Source of the DNA: Botryococcus braunii
Taxonomy: Eukaryota > Chlorophyta > Trebouxiophyceae
DNA: 64,000 nucleotides
Assembly: GCA_002005505.1 (NCBI GenBank)
Contig: KV908451.1
Location: 1-64,000, forward strand
Direction: 5' to 3'
The translations under genes and the position numbers were made by a program. The notes under the pieces were generated by a model. The model saw only the letters and a program-made list of their open reading frames with translations. It made no database searches and was not told the origin of the DNA. Shown here piece by piece: positions 11,961-21,127 of the stretch (its first letter is position 1; each line of letters begins with the position of its first letter).

Positions 11961-13053
11961 AATTGTTCCGGTTTGCCCTTCAACACCTCCTCCATCCCAA
12001 GGATCCCGTGAGCTTACCCGACGACGACGTTGGCTTCTCCTCCTCCCCCTCCATTATTCCCTCTTCCTCCCCCTCCACTAGGGGTTCCGAGAATAATTCC
12101 GGGACCGGCCCGCCCTGGGTACCCGGTCCCTGGAGTTGGTTGATGAGGTGCCTGATTCGTCGTCGGAGGGATCGAGCCCGTTTTCCTCCGGGATGACTCC
12201 TGCTCATCCCATGCATACTCTTCAGGTCTCATGACAACATTCAACAGACAAAGTCTCCATTGATCTACTTTGTTCTTCCCCTTCCTCACTATGTTCATAC
12301 CCCATTGCAACGTGCAGGGTAAGACTTTCCTGTGAGGGTCCAACGTTACCCACTTCCCTTGATGTTTTATTTGTGCCTTTCCAACCCCAACACTGACTGT
12401 GGCCTCCCTTAGAGACATCCAGTCTTGTCCCAGAATGAGGTCCACCCCCTCCATAATAGAATCACATACAAAGAAAGTATGGCGGGTGACTACCGAAGGG
12501 GTGAACCTAACACTAAGGTCAACCTTCCCCTTCGTTGCAGACAAGGACCCATCGCAAGGACTACTGTTGTTGCTTCCTTGTGATACCTAAGCCCTTGTAG
12601 TACTTTGCCTCGGACAAAAGAATGGGTAGCCCCAGTGTCCATGAGTGCACGAAACTCCATGCCTCGAACAGTAACGGCAAAAGTCAGGTTGAGTGGTGAG
12701 AGATTTCCCACATGCCCTACATGACAAGATGGTTGTGGCATGACACATGCAAGCACAAATGAAAAAGGAAATATTCCTGCCTTGCCCGAGAACATAATTG
12801 TTCTCCCCTACATCCCAGCAAGAACTTTTAGTTTGGCCTTTGTCCTGTACTCTAAGAAAAACCTCCTGCTTTTCCAGACTTTTTGGCTAATAACAAAGCA
12901 GGCACCAAGGCTGGGATCATGTTTTCTCTTTGCAAGAAATCATGCAAGCAAGCCTCTGCACAATTTTTCTTAGGTACTACCAACTCGAAGGGTTCAGAGA
13001 GTGAAGACAAATAGGCCAACAATGGGATCCATGACCCTTGCGAGTCAGTTTTG
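11961..13053 (-). pseudogene. A1 protease region, frameshifted
   Basis: Aspartic protease of family A with LMDTGATHSFV and LILGQDWM, split by a one-base loss near 12555 and another in the acidic linker near 12180. The gag-pol boundary has lost one base relative to A0 and A3, so the UGA in the gag frame is not conserved here. The C' insertion begins just upstream (in sense direction) of this region. Confidence 0.8.
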
Positions 13054-13119
13054 GGTTTTTTTTTTTCCTGAGAGCTGAGAGCAAGGGTTAGACACACTAT
13101 ACCTTGAGCGATCCACATG

Positions 13120-13244
13120 CTCGTCCGCACGTGCCGGGCGTACATTGTACTGGTAGCCTCGTAGGCTCGCACAGTATATGGTATGGTGTTCGGACCATAC
13201 TAGCACTTTCGTCGGTGCACGGCCATCCTTTGCAAGAATATTAC
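13120..13244 (+). repeat. C' left LTR, partial
   Basis: Matches about the last 120 bp of the 165-bp right LTR of C' with a few indels. The first 40 bp or so is replaced by element C reverse-transcriptase sequence. Confidence 0.7.
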
Positions 13245-14331
13245 TTTTTGGTGGCCCATATCCAAGTCGGTGGACTTGCGATGTTGGTTGTTGATCCTCT
13301 TTGACGTTAGTGTGTCTTGCGGATGGTGTCGATGCTTAAGTGTGTCTTCGTTGCTGCTGTCGTCTATTTGGGTTGTTTCCACTAGATCGACGGATCAACA
13401 ACACTTGGTATCTAGTTCATGGACTTTGGTTGGGAGAATCTATTTTCGCACCCATATAGATCGATGACGGGGATGTTCTGGCCTGCGAGGTCGCAGCTTG
13501 TGTGTGGATCCAGCAAGAAAGTTCGGATTTTTCTGTAATCTTTTAATGCGTTTGCTCCGCGTTTCGTGGGGACGGTGGGGAGGAGGTGGCACTTCACGAC
13601 GGTGAGTGTGCGCTTCCTCGTTTGGTTTGCTTTGGGTTGCTAATCCTTTGCAATTGTTTTTCAACTTGCATTGCCTTAATGAAACTTTGGTGTTTCAAGC
13701 ATATCGTTGGGGTTTCGATGGTAAAGTGTCAACTTTTCCGGATGCGGATCCTACACCGGTATGACGAGGTCTTGCTTTGCTGATTGGCGCCGAGTAGCAT
13801 GGAGCTGAAAATGCTTTCTATTTTCACAGTCTCTTTTTGTGCTCGGTTTGCTTAGTACTGCATTTATGGGGCCGTTGGAAAATGCCATAATGTGGATTGA
13901 GCTTTGCATGCTGGTTTTGCTTCCATCATTGCTTAATGAAGGATTTGTTCTTTTGTGTTGCGGCACATTAGACCTTTTTTGTCTGCCTGGCCCAGTTGCC
14001 TCTGCTCCTTGCTGGCATTGGTCATAGACCCGTTCACCACGTGGCCTCGTGGTGGGCAACGTGTCTTTGGGGGGAGTAGAGAGGGAGAGAGGAAGCTTAC
14101 GCTGGATAGTGAGAGAGAAGAGAGATGAGGCTTACGTTGGGAGGTGAGAGCTGTGTACCCCATAGGGGAGTGACCATATGATGACGGCCTTTGGCTGATG
14201 GTTGCGCTACAAGTTCCACGAGGCGTTGAAGCGATTCTCTAGGGTGTCTTCTCACATAAGGCATAAAAGCAACCCTCTAGACATCTCCTCTTAGGACCTC
14301 GCAGGAGCTTGGTCACCTAGGAGGGGGAGAA
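13245..14331 (+). other. C' internal non-coding region
   Basis: About 1.1 kb between the LTRs of C'. No frame with retroelement motifs was found on either strand. It ends with the polypurine tract AGGAGGGGGAGAA (14319-14331). The start may contain the primer-binding site (TGGTGGCCCATATCC near 13250), which I could not assign to a tRNA. Confidence 0.55.
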
Positions 14332-14496
14332 TGTAGCGCGCCGGTAGGCAGACGGTGCCGGGGCTCGTCCCCGCACGTGCCGGGCGGTACATTGGTACTG
14401 GGAGTAGCCTCGTAGGCTCGCACAGTATATGGTATGGTGTTCGGACCATACTAGCACTTTCGTCGGTGCACGGCCATCCTTTGCAAGAATATTACA
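14332..14496 (+). repeat. C' right LTR (165 bp)
   Basis: TGTAGCGCGC...ATATTACA, preceded by a polypurine tract. Its start is shared with the truncated 3' LTR of element C at 25122; the interiors have diverged. Confidence 0.8.
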
Positions 14497-15790
14497 TTCC
14501 CTCTTCCCTTTCCTATTCCTTGCCAATTACCTTGCCTCCTTGAGGTGGTGGAAGCCCTTCTTGCACTGGTGCCACCACTGGTAGGGCCTGTGGTGCAGAG
14601 GGAAAGTAACCCGGTTGAAAAACTGGTGGTTGGAACCCTCCCGCTTTAGCTTAGCAGCCAACCACTCCCTTTTCAACTGACATTGCCATGCTTCATGGCC
14701 CAACTGTTTGCAAAAGTAACACTCCCTATTAGCAGGGATGACCTTCCGAGAGTCCAACTTTCCTCCCTTCCCTGGTGCACCAGGGGTCCTCAACACCTCC
14801 CCAGAAGGGTGGTGACCCTTGAACTTCCTCTGGGATATGAGCTGCACCAAGATTGGTGTGGAAGTTGATAGTGTCCTCCTCTTGGGGGGACCTCCCTGTG
14901 CATCCCCATGGGCACTCTTGAAACCACCTTCATACTTGACCACAAAGAAGCACAAGTCATCCAGGTCTGTGAAGGGTTTCCTGTCCCGGGTTGATGGTAC
15001 TGGCCAATCTTAACTGCACATTAAGACCCTTCATGAATTAGTGCAACTTATCCTGCTCTACCATTTCATATTCCACCTCAATATCCGAAAGCAAAGCAAC
15101 AAATCTTTCATGTACCTCTCCACACTTTCATTTCCCTGGTAGACTTTGTCAAGCTTTTGTCTTGCTATTGCTACTGTGTCAGTGGCATCATATCTTTTGG
15201 ACATAAAAGCTTTAAAGTCTTCCCACTCTATGGCATCTTCCTCTCCTCCCTCTTTTTCCCACTTACGCACAAAAGCATCCCACACTTTAAGAGGTCTTTC
15301 TTCCAAGTGTTGAACTGCCAAAGCAACCCACTTAGCATCAGGCACGTTTGTGAGTTTAGCATATGATGCCAATTTCCGTGCAAAAAACATAAAAACTTCC
15401 ACGTTTTCCGTTAAAGAGAGAAGGAGGGGCAGCACGCACTTGCACCGGTTTGAGGATCGGTGCTTGGGCCTCAGCCTGCCGAGCCTCCAACTTTTGTTCG
15501 ACTAACGTGTTAATGTATTCTTCAATTTCATCCTTTGACAAGGGGCGTTTCTTCCTTTTGCCTTCCGATCCCTCGGTTGTAGGGCGATCGGGTTCATGGA
15601 ATCGACGTCCTCTCTAACAAATCCGTAACCTCGAAGCCTTCCCGCAAAGAACCTTCCAGAAGGCTTCGGTCGTCCTCAGAAAGGTTTTTAAACCTATTTG
15701 ATGTCACCGAGCTCATCTACGAGGGCATCCCAAAGTTAGATCCTTCCATCGGCATCTGCCAACTTCCAACAACTTGATCGAAAACCCCAA
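14497..15790 (-). pseudogene. A1 gag, frameshifted
   Basis: Collinear with the intact A3 gag. The zinc knuckle CYFCKQLGHEAWQC is present near 14690-14740 and the N-terminal acidic/basic segment near 15356-15541, but single-base indels split the frame into at least three pieces. The basic Gly-Lys tail is removed by the C' insertion. Confidence 0.8.
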
Positions 15791-15821
15791 AGGATTGATA
15801 ACGGCTTTCGCCGATACCAAA

Positions 15822-16111
15822 TGTAATAACTCAGCGGAATTTATAAGGAAGTAAAGGCAGGAGGGGAGAAAGGACGAGGCGCGACACGAGGTCCGTCACT
15901 TGGGGCAAGCAAGCGTTTACAAGAACCACCCCACCACACAGCTTACCCTTGTGGTTTCTCCAGTTCTGTCCTCTCGTGTTAATCTACTCGGCACGCGGGT
16001 TCCTAGCCAAGGGACGCCTATGATTCGGACTCGGCCCATGTACGACTTATGTCCCTCTATCCTTCCTGAGAGCCCTAGATCGTCCACTCGCTGGCGTGCT
16101 AACGGTGACAA
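15822..16111 (-). repeat. A1 5' LTR, truncated
   Basis: First 290 bp (plus-strand order) of the 478-bp family A LTR. The match stops after AACGGTGACA, and copia integrase sequence follows directly. The primer-binding site region lies just left at about 15805-15820 (ccgatacca on the plus strand). Confidence 0.88.
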
Positions 16112-16534
16112 TATTGACGACCAGGGTCGCACATGGTACAGAAGTGCGAGGAACCATGACACAAAGAAATTCATGGGGGTCAGGGACCTGCTGAGTAGGA
16201 CCCACATTGTAGAGGAGGGTAGCTGTCTCAGGCTCTCCAAGGGAGGGTCTGCAGCATGGCCACAGAGTCCTTGTTCGCTCCTTCAGGGTCCTATTCATCC
16301 TCTCCGCCACCCATTCTGCTGAGGCGTGTAGGGCGCTGAGGACTCCATCTTAGTGCCCTGCTGAGCACAAAACTCTTTGAATTGCTGGTTCAGGAACTCT
16401 GAACCCCTGTCAGTCCTCACACACTTCACAACCGTGCCTCGTTGGGTCTGCCAAAAGCGGAGCAGGTCTATCACAGCCTTTGGGATGCAATCCTTTGACT
16501 TCACAGCAGGAGGCAACTTGGTGTGAACTTTCAT
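16111..16534 (-). pseudogene. B1 integrase catalytic core, broken
   Basis: Copia integrase core with the DRGSEFLNQQFKEFC and PYTPQQNG motifs, matching element D (DRGTEFLNATFKEFC). A frameshift lies at the PYTPQQNG motif (about 16310) and another near 16530. The coding match stops near the RTWG-equivalent position at 16111, where A1 is inserted. Confidence 0.85.
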
Positions 16535-17351
16535 CCACTACAGTGACCCAATATCGTTCACCTGTGATGGCAGGAGGTGATATGGGACCCACAGTATCCA
16601 CATGGACTCTATCGAGTGGGTGATGTGCAGGCCTGGAAGATACAGGGAAAGGAGGTCTGGAGTGTTTCCCTTGTATACACGATTCACAGTGCTTGGGGCA
16701 CTCAGAGCAGGGAGCAAGGGAGATATTGATTCCTGTAACCAGATCTTCCTTGGAGAACCTCTGCATGCTGCTGGCACCAGGATGACCTAACCTAGCATGC
16801 CACACAGATCTCTCGCTACACACGTGTCCTTTCCTAAGATGAGACGCCTCAGCCATGTGATCAATATGTCTGCAGCCAACTTGCTGCCCTCTGACAGGAC
16901 TAACAAACTCCAAAAAAAACAGACCTCGTGCGCGGGTGATATCTCCACACCACCCTTCAGGTCCCTTCATGGCTGTGTAACCACCTGCAGTGTCAGTCAG
17001 GAAAGATGCTCCATCCTGAATTGCACCAGTGACTGAAATGAGGTTGGTATGCGCAGAAGGAACACACTGCACATTGTGCAGCCAGAATACTTCGTGCCTT
17101 GCATTCACAAGGCATACAGACCCAGATGCAATGATTCCTCCCTTGGCGTCTGAGGTTGCCAAGTGCAGAGGAAGAGGCTGTCTATGCATAACTGGATTAT
17201 GGAGCAATGAGAGATCATTGACTATATGCACAGAGGCACCACTATCTATTAACCAAGATGTGCTGCTAGCTCCATGCGAAGTTGGGGCAAGCACATTGAG
17301 AGAGATAAACATCGCCTCACCAGAAGGAGGGGTGGAGGTGGTAAATGCCAC
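16410..17351 (-). pseudogene. B1 protease and integrase N-terminus
   Basis: Copia aspartic protease with WLIDSGASVHIVND, followed by the GAG-pre-integrase and zinc-binding region HARLGHPG...CSECPKHCESCIQGK, then the first catalytic Asp in VHVDTVGPI. The frame is shifted against gag (17249-18487) and against the integrase core below 16534. In element D all of this is one uninterrupted frame, so these shifts are lesions. Confidence 0.88.
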
Positions 17352-18487
17352 CCCGGAAACGTGTGTTGACTTGTTGGATAGTTATATGCTGAAGGAGGTC
17401 CAGGGCTGGAAGCGGATGAAGGCGGGCCACCCCGGCCAGATCCATGGTCCCACCAGGCTTGAGGAGACGACTGTGGGCCTCCCTGGCCCCAGTAAGCTGC
17501 AGGCCCAACGCTTGCCGCTTGCATGTTTTGATGCAGAGCCTGCAGCTGCCTGAGCGGTCCGCAGTCAGTCATGAAGTGGCCCTTTGCCTTGCAGAAGTGG
17601 CATGTAAGCTCCTCTCTGGGCCTTCTTGCCCTGCCAGGTCCACGCCCCCTGCCACCAAAAGTAGTTGCAGAGGGGCCAGCGGGAGGCTGTTCGTTTGCTG
17701 GTAGTGCTGCTCCAACTCCCGGTACTGCTCCCACTCCTGGTGCAGCTCCAGCGCTTGATGACGCTCCAGCTACCCCCCCAGAGGGACCAGCCACTGCTGC
17801 AGCTGCCATGGCCTGAGGTGTTCCCTCTGCAGGTGGGTCCTTGTACCCACGGCTGGCTGCGGCGCGCAGGATTCTTTGAATCAGCTCCAATGGCGGCTTG
17901 TCGGTTGCCATAACCTCCAGGGACTCGAGCCTCAGCACAGGAGGGAGGCCCTTCACCATCAGCTCCCCAACATTGTGGTCCAAGAGGATGAACGCGTTGT
18001 TTCTGAGACTTGTAGCCAGATCCATCATTCTGTAGAGGTAGACCTTGAGTGTCTCCCCTGTCTTGATGCCCTGCTCCATTTCCTTGTACCACTCAAGGTT
18101 GATGTCTTGGTTGCTCCCTCCAGTGTGACTGTTCTTCACCCACGCGATGAAGTCGAACGCTGCTTTGTGGCATGAGATCTGAGAATGCCAGATGACTGGA
18201 ACTGACTGGATCAGCCACTGCTTGATGGCTGAGTTCTCCACCGACCCTGGCATTGGCCTCTCCAAAGCCGCTCTGACCCCCTTGGTGTTTGCGCACGCCT
18301 CCAAATTTTCATACCAAAATTCAAAATTGCGCCCTCCATCATCAAGCATGACAGTCATCTTTGGATTAGAGGTATTGGGGATGTAGGCTGCCTTGTCAAT
18401 CTCCACCTTTGGTTCTGCAGTGGCTGATTGTGTCCCGGTCATAGACTGCCCTGGAGTGGCCCCACTGACTTCTCCAGGTTGAGACAT
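17249..18487 (-). pseudogene. B1 gag
   Basis: Copia gag, 412 residues from an ATG at 18487. It has a Ser/Thr-rich N-terminus, a UBN2/gag-type capsid region (FEFWYENLEAC, LEWYKEMEQGIK, MDLATSLRNNAF), an Ala/Pro/Gly-rich segment and a CCHC knuckle CHFCKAKGHFMTDC. It overlaps the protease frame by about 100 bp in a different frame, a sign of an indel near 17.3 kb. The distance from the primer-binding site (18909) to the ATG is about 420 bp. Confidence 0.85.
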
Positions 18488-18908
18488 TGCTGTTTCACTG
18501 CTACTTTCCTTTTCTTTGCCCTTTTTGTCATACTATTGTCACTTCACCAGCCAAACTTACTCATAAACTTCTGGAATGCAGCAATACCCTACAATTCCCT
18601 CCATGTCATGGAAATTTACCAGCCAGTCTTGCACAGTAGTAGCAGATATGTTCCCCTCAGAAGTTTGCGCCGGAGTCCGGCCCGACTCACTCAGTGCTTC
18701 TAGACAACGTCTATGAATGATAAAGCACAGCTAAAACTTCAATTATGAATTTCCCAGAAAGGTAAACTGTGAGTAAGATAATGGTCCTGGTACACTCGAG
18801 TTCCCTTGCGCCGCTGCGCCATGCTCGAGCTCCTTTGTTGACGCTTACGTCTGACCCATCCGTAGACGACCTTCACTCCTGCTTTTACTTGGCTCAGCTG
18901 GAAGGGCG

Positions 18909-18921
18909 TGGGCCCATAACC
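18909..18921 (-). promoter_or_regulatory. B1 primer-binding site, half-tRNA type
   Basis: Directly after the 5' LTR the minus strand reads GGTTATGGGCCCA. This is complementary to the anticodon stem-loop of eukaryotic initiator tRNA-Met (UGGGCCCAUAACC), not to a tRNA 3' end. Drosophila copia is known to prime from this internal region using a 5' half of initiator tRNA-Met. The same 13 bases follow the LTR at 60836-61535. Confidence 0.85.
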
Positions 18922-19615
18922 TGTGAAAGGTTATGGGCAATCGGCTTTCCCTGTACAAAGCAGACAGGTCGTCAATAGACGAAGTTACTCCAGCTACAGT
19001 CCGTACGACTGTCTGCTGAGTGCCACACACAACTGTCGGACAAGACTAGCATCTGGTGATGCCCAGCATCTTTCACAACCAGTTACGTTACATCATTATC
19101 TTGTACACAAGCACCGATCAAGCAATCACTAGATAAGGCTCTAGACGGCTACGTTCAAGTACATGCCTATACTCCCTGAAGTCACTGTCCCTTATCTGTT
19201 TGAGTGACTACAGGGTACACTAAGCTTGTTCACTCTCACAATAGCAACAATGATACAACACACACTGCCGCACCGTACCTGTACAAAGCAGACAGGTCGT
19301 CAATAGACGAAGTTACTCCAGCTACAGTCCGTACGACTGTCTGCTGAGTGCCACACACAACTGTCGGACAAGACTAGCATCTGGTGATGCCCAGCATCTT
19401 TCACAACCAGTTGGTATTCACTCCGGTGGGGCAGCCTTAAGAGTTCATCCGACAAACGTGTGATCTAGATAGGATTGTACCTTATGTTCGAAAACGTCCA
19501 GAATCTGCCGTGTCTCAAGGTACCTTATGTTCTCAATGGACCCATATCCTAATAGTGCACACATGAAGATCACTTAAAGCACAAGGCATTCAATAATAAT
19601 GTTCAGAACTCAACA
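18922..19615 (-). repeat. B1 5' LTR (694 bp)
   Basis: Same length and ends as the 3' LTR. It contains the 135-bp module at 18950-19084 and 19278-19412. Both modules here read TGCCACACAC, GTCGGACAAG and TGGTGATG, where both modules of the 3' LTR read TGTCACACAC, GTTGG and TGGTAATG. Confidence 0.93.
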
Positions 19616-21095
19616 CGTTTTGCCGCCGATCCCGACCGACCTCGTCCCTTTGGTGGGCAAACCTCCTCGATACACGTTAAGGAGGCTCCCATACCCTGGA
19701 AATACTAGACCTTATTATTCATATCTGAAAGAGTTGGATATTGAGGTGCCAGATATTCCAGAGGGTGTTGACCCGGTCGACTCGACTTCGGGTTATGACT
19801 GGAAGGGCTTGCTTTCCAAGGTTTTTGACTTTGAGACTGCTGAGGAAGCTCTTGAGTGGGCAAGGCTCGGCATTGTTGAAGTCATCAACGATTTGAAAGA
19901 GGCTCGGGCACTTATGACGGAGTGTGCCGATTCAGTTCGGCACCCGTCCTCTGAGGGCGACGATGGCCTAGGCCTTGCACAATGTTCCAAAGATTTAGTG
20001 GAAGCTTCCACTATTTGGGCAAAAGTTGTGTGGAGGTATTGGCTTTGGTGCGCTGCGGCGCGCGCTTTTTATGCTCGGATCCCGAGTCATGTCCTACACG
20101 ACAGAAGGGTGACCAGCATAGAGTCGTCCGTCCAGGCTCTTAACACTGATATTGGGTCTTTGGGAACCCAAGTTGGCAGCCTGGACGGCAAGATGGACGC
20201 GATTATGCGTTTGCTGCAAGGATCGGGGGGGGGACAAGGTGCGTCTCCCTCGCCTATGCCTTTCGTTGCTCCTAAAACGAGGCCTCCAGCGCCTATTTTT
20301 AATGGAAGCAAGGATGGGACTAAGATAACAACTTGGTTCGAGCAGTTTGCGGCATACGCGGCGTTGTTGCAGCTCACTCCTGACACGCTTGTGGATCACG
20401 CATCCTTGTGTCTTTCTGGGAAAGCAGCTGAACAATGGGCTTTGATTAAAAAGTCTTTGGCTTTGCATGGCAAGGATGTGAAAGACTTTGATTTGTTCAA
20501 AGCTGAATTGTTGGCCAACTTTGTCGATATGTCAGTGGAAGACACCGTGCGATATCGTTTGGCGCAACTTAAACAATCTGGAACAGTGGCTCAATACTAT
20601 ACTGCCTTTAGGGCAATAACAGTTGAGGCAGTCACATATCCAGTAACTGGGCCTGAAGCTTGTGCAGCTTTTCGGGCTGGCCTAAAACCCGCTCTACTTG
20701 AACTCATTATGAAGGATGCCTCGGTAAGGCGTGAGATGAGCAATGTGGAGGCGGTGGTGAAAGCTGCCAAAGAGGCTGAATCTTTGTTGGCTATGCTTTC
20801 AGGTGTCTCCAAGGGAAAGGAGAAGGTCTATGGGGACCGCGAGGAGGGAGAAGTACCTCGGGACCGTGGGACCAAGCGTCCCGCCCATAACCATCCCAAG
20901 GGAGCCACACGCCACTTGGGCAAACTTCAGAAGAAGTACGGCCTAAGCCAGGACAGGCGAGAGGCGGCTGGGAAGCTGGCCGCTGGCGTCTGTTTCGAAT
21001 GCAACAAGCCCGGCCATTTTGCATTCGAATGCCCTCTCAAGAAGGGGTCTTCTGGCAAGAAGACAAGCCCCGGCGCGGGACCTTCTAATGCTTGA
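19616..21095 (+). CDS. Element C gag (5' end missing)
   Basis: Gag polyprotein. The open frame continues leftward into the copia LTR, so the true start codon is lost and the first residues of the long frame are not gag. It contains a coiled-coil-like stretch (about 20100-20220), the retrotransposon gag core (PIFNGSKDGTKITTWFEQF, LKQSGTVAQYYTAFRA, AAFRAGLKPALLELIM) and one CCHC knuckle CFECNKPGHFAFEC near the end, followed by a Lys/Ser/Gly tail. The frame ends at TGA 21093-21095, and pol follows in the same frame with no further stop. Gag would form the capsid and bind element RNA. Confidence 0.9.
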
Positions 21096-21127
21096 AGGTG
21101 TGGGCCTTCGCTTGGCGATGTAGGCCC
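21093..21127 (+). promoter_or_regulatory. Candidate UGA readthrough signal between gag and pol of C
   Basis: A single TGA (21093-21095) separates gag from pol in one frame. Six bases downstream begins a stem-loop: GGGCCT (21102-21107) pairs with AGGCCC (21122-21127), and inside it TCGC (21108-21111) pairs with GCGA (21115-21118) around a TTG loop. The position resembles stimulators of stop-codon readthrough known from retroviruses with gag and pol in one frame. Function is inferred from arrangement only. Confidence 0.5.

Larger units (their letters stand above)
13067..14496 (+). mobile_element. Short non-coding LTR element C', related to element C
   Basis: A plus-strand insertion interrupting the gag-protease boundary of A1. 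Right LTR 14332-14496 is complete (TGTAGCGCGC to ATATTACA). The left LTR is partial, about 13120-13244. The polypurine tract AGGAGGGGGAGAA before the right LTR and the LTR start are the same as at the 3' end of chromodomain element C (25104-25131). The roughly 1.1 kb interior has no retroelement frame. The left edge (13067-13126) is a piece of element C's reverse transcriptase region joined to LTR sequence at the shared string CTCGTCC. It fits a non-autonomous relative of C, or an internally deleted copy with a recombined left end. Confidence 0.7.
7442..16111 (-). mobile_element. Family A Ty3 element A1, nested in B1
   Basis: Minus-strand Ty3 element inserted in the integrase gene of B1. Left (3') LTR is complete at 7442-7919; right (5') LTR is truncated at 15822-16111. 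Between them are 3' non-coding sequence, degenerate pol, protease and gag. The truncation removed the last 190 bp of the 5' LTR together with about 90 bp of copia sequence, so a target-site duplication cannot be scored. The element is itself interrupted by C' at about 13067-14496. Its two LTRs share variants (for example ctatgattcgg, atgtccctct) that differ from the LTRs of A3, so they belong to one insertion. Confidence 0.9.
4031..19615 (-). mobile_element. Copia-type LTR retrotransposon B1, with nested insertions
   Basis: Two 694-bp LTRs in the same orientation (4031-4724 and 18922-19615) enclose, on the minus strand, a primer-binding site, gag, protease, integrase, a variable linker, reverse transcriptase, RNase H and a polypurine tract. 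Integrase before RT makes it Ty1/copia. The internal region is split by the family A element at 7442-16111, with loss of about 90 bp of integrase coding sequence at the right junction. Several frameshifts break gag-pol. LTRs begin TG and end CA. The five bases flanking it (ttaat on the left, cgttt on the right) do not match, so no target-site duplication is seen. Confidence 0.92.

Noticed and set aside
19599..19615. Apparent start codon of element C gag
   Set aside because: The ATG is in the B1 LTR; element C sequence starts only at 19616, so its own start is missing.
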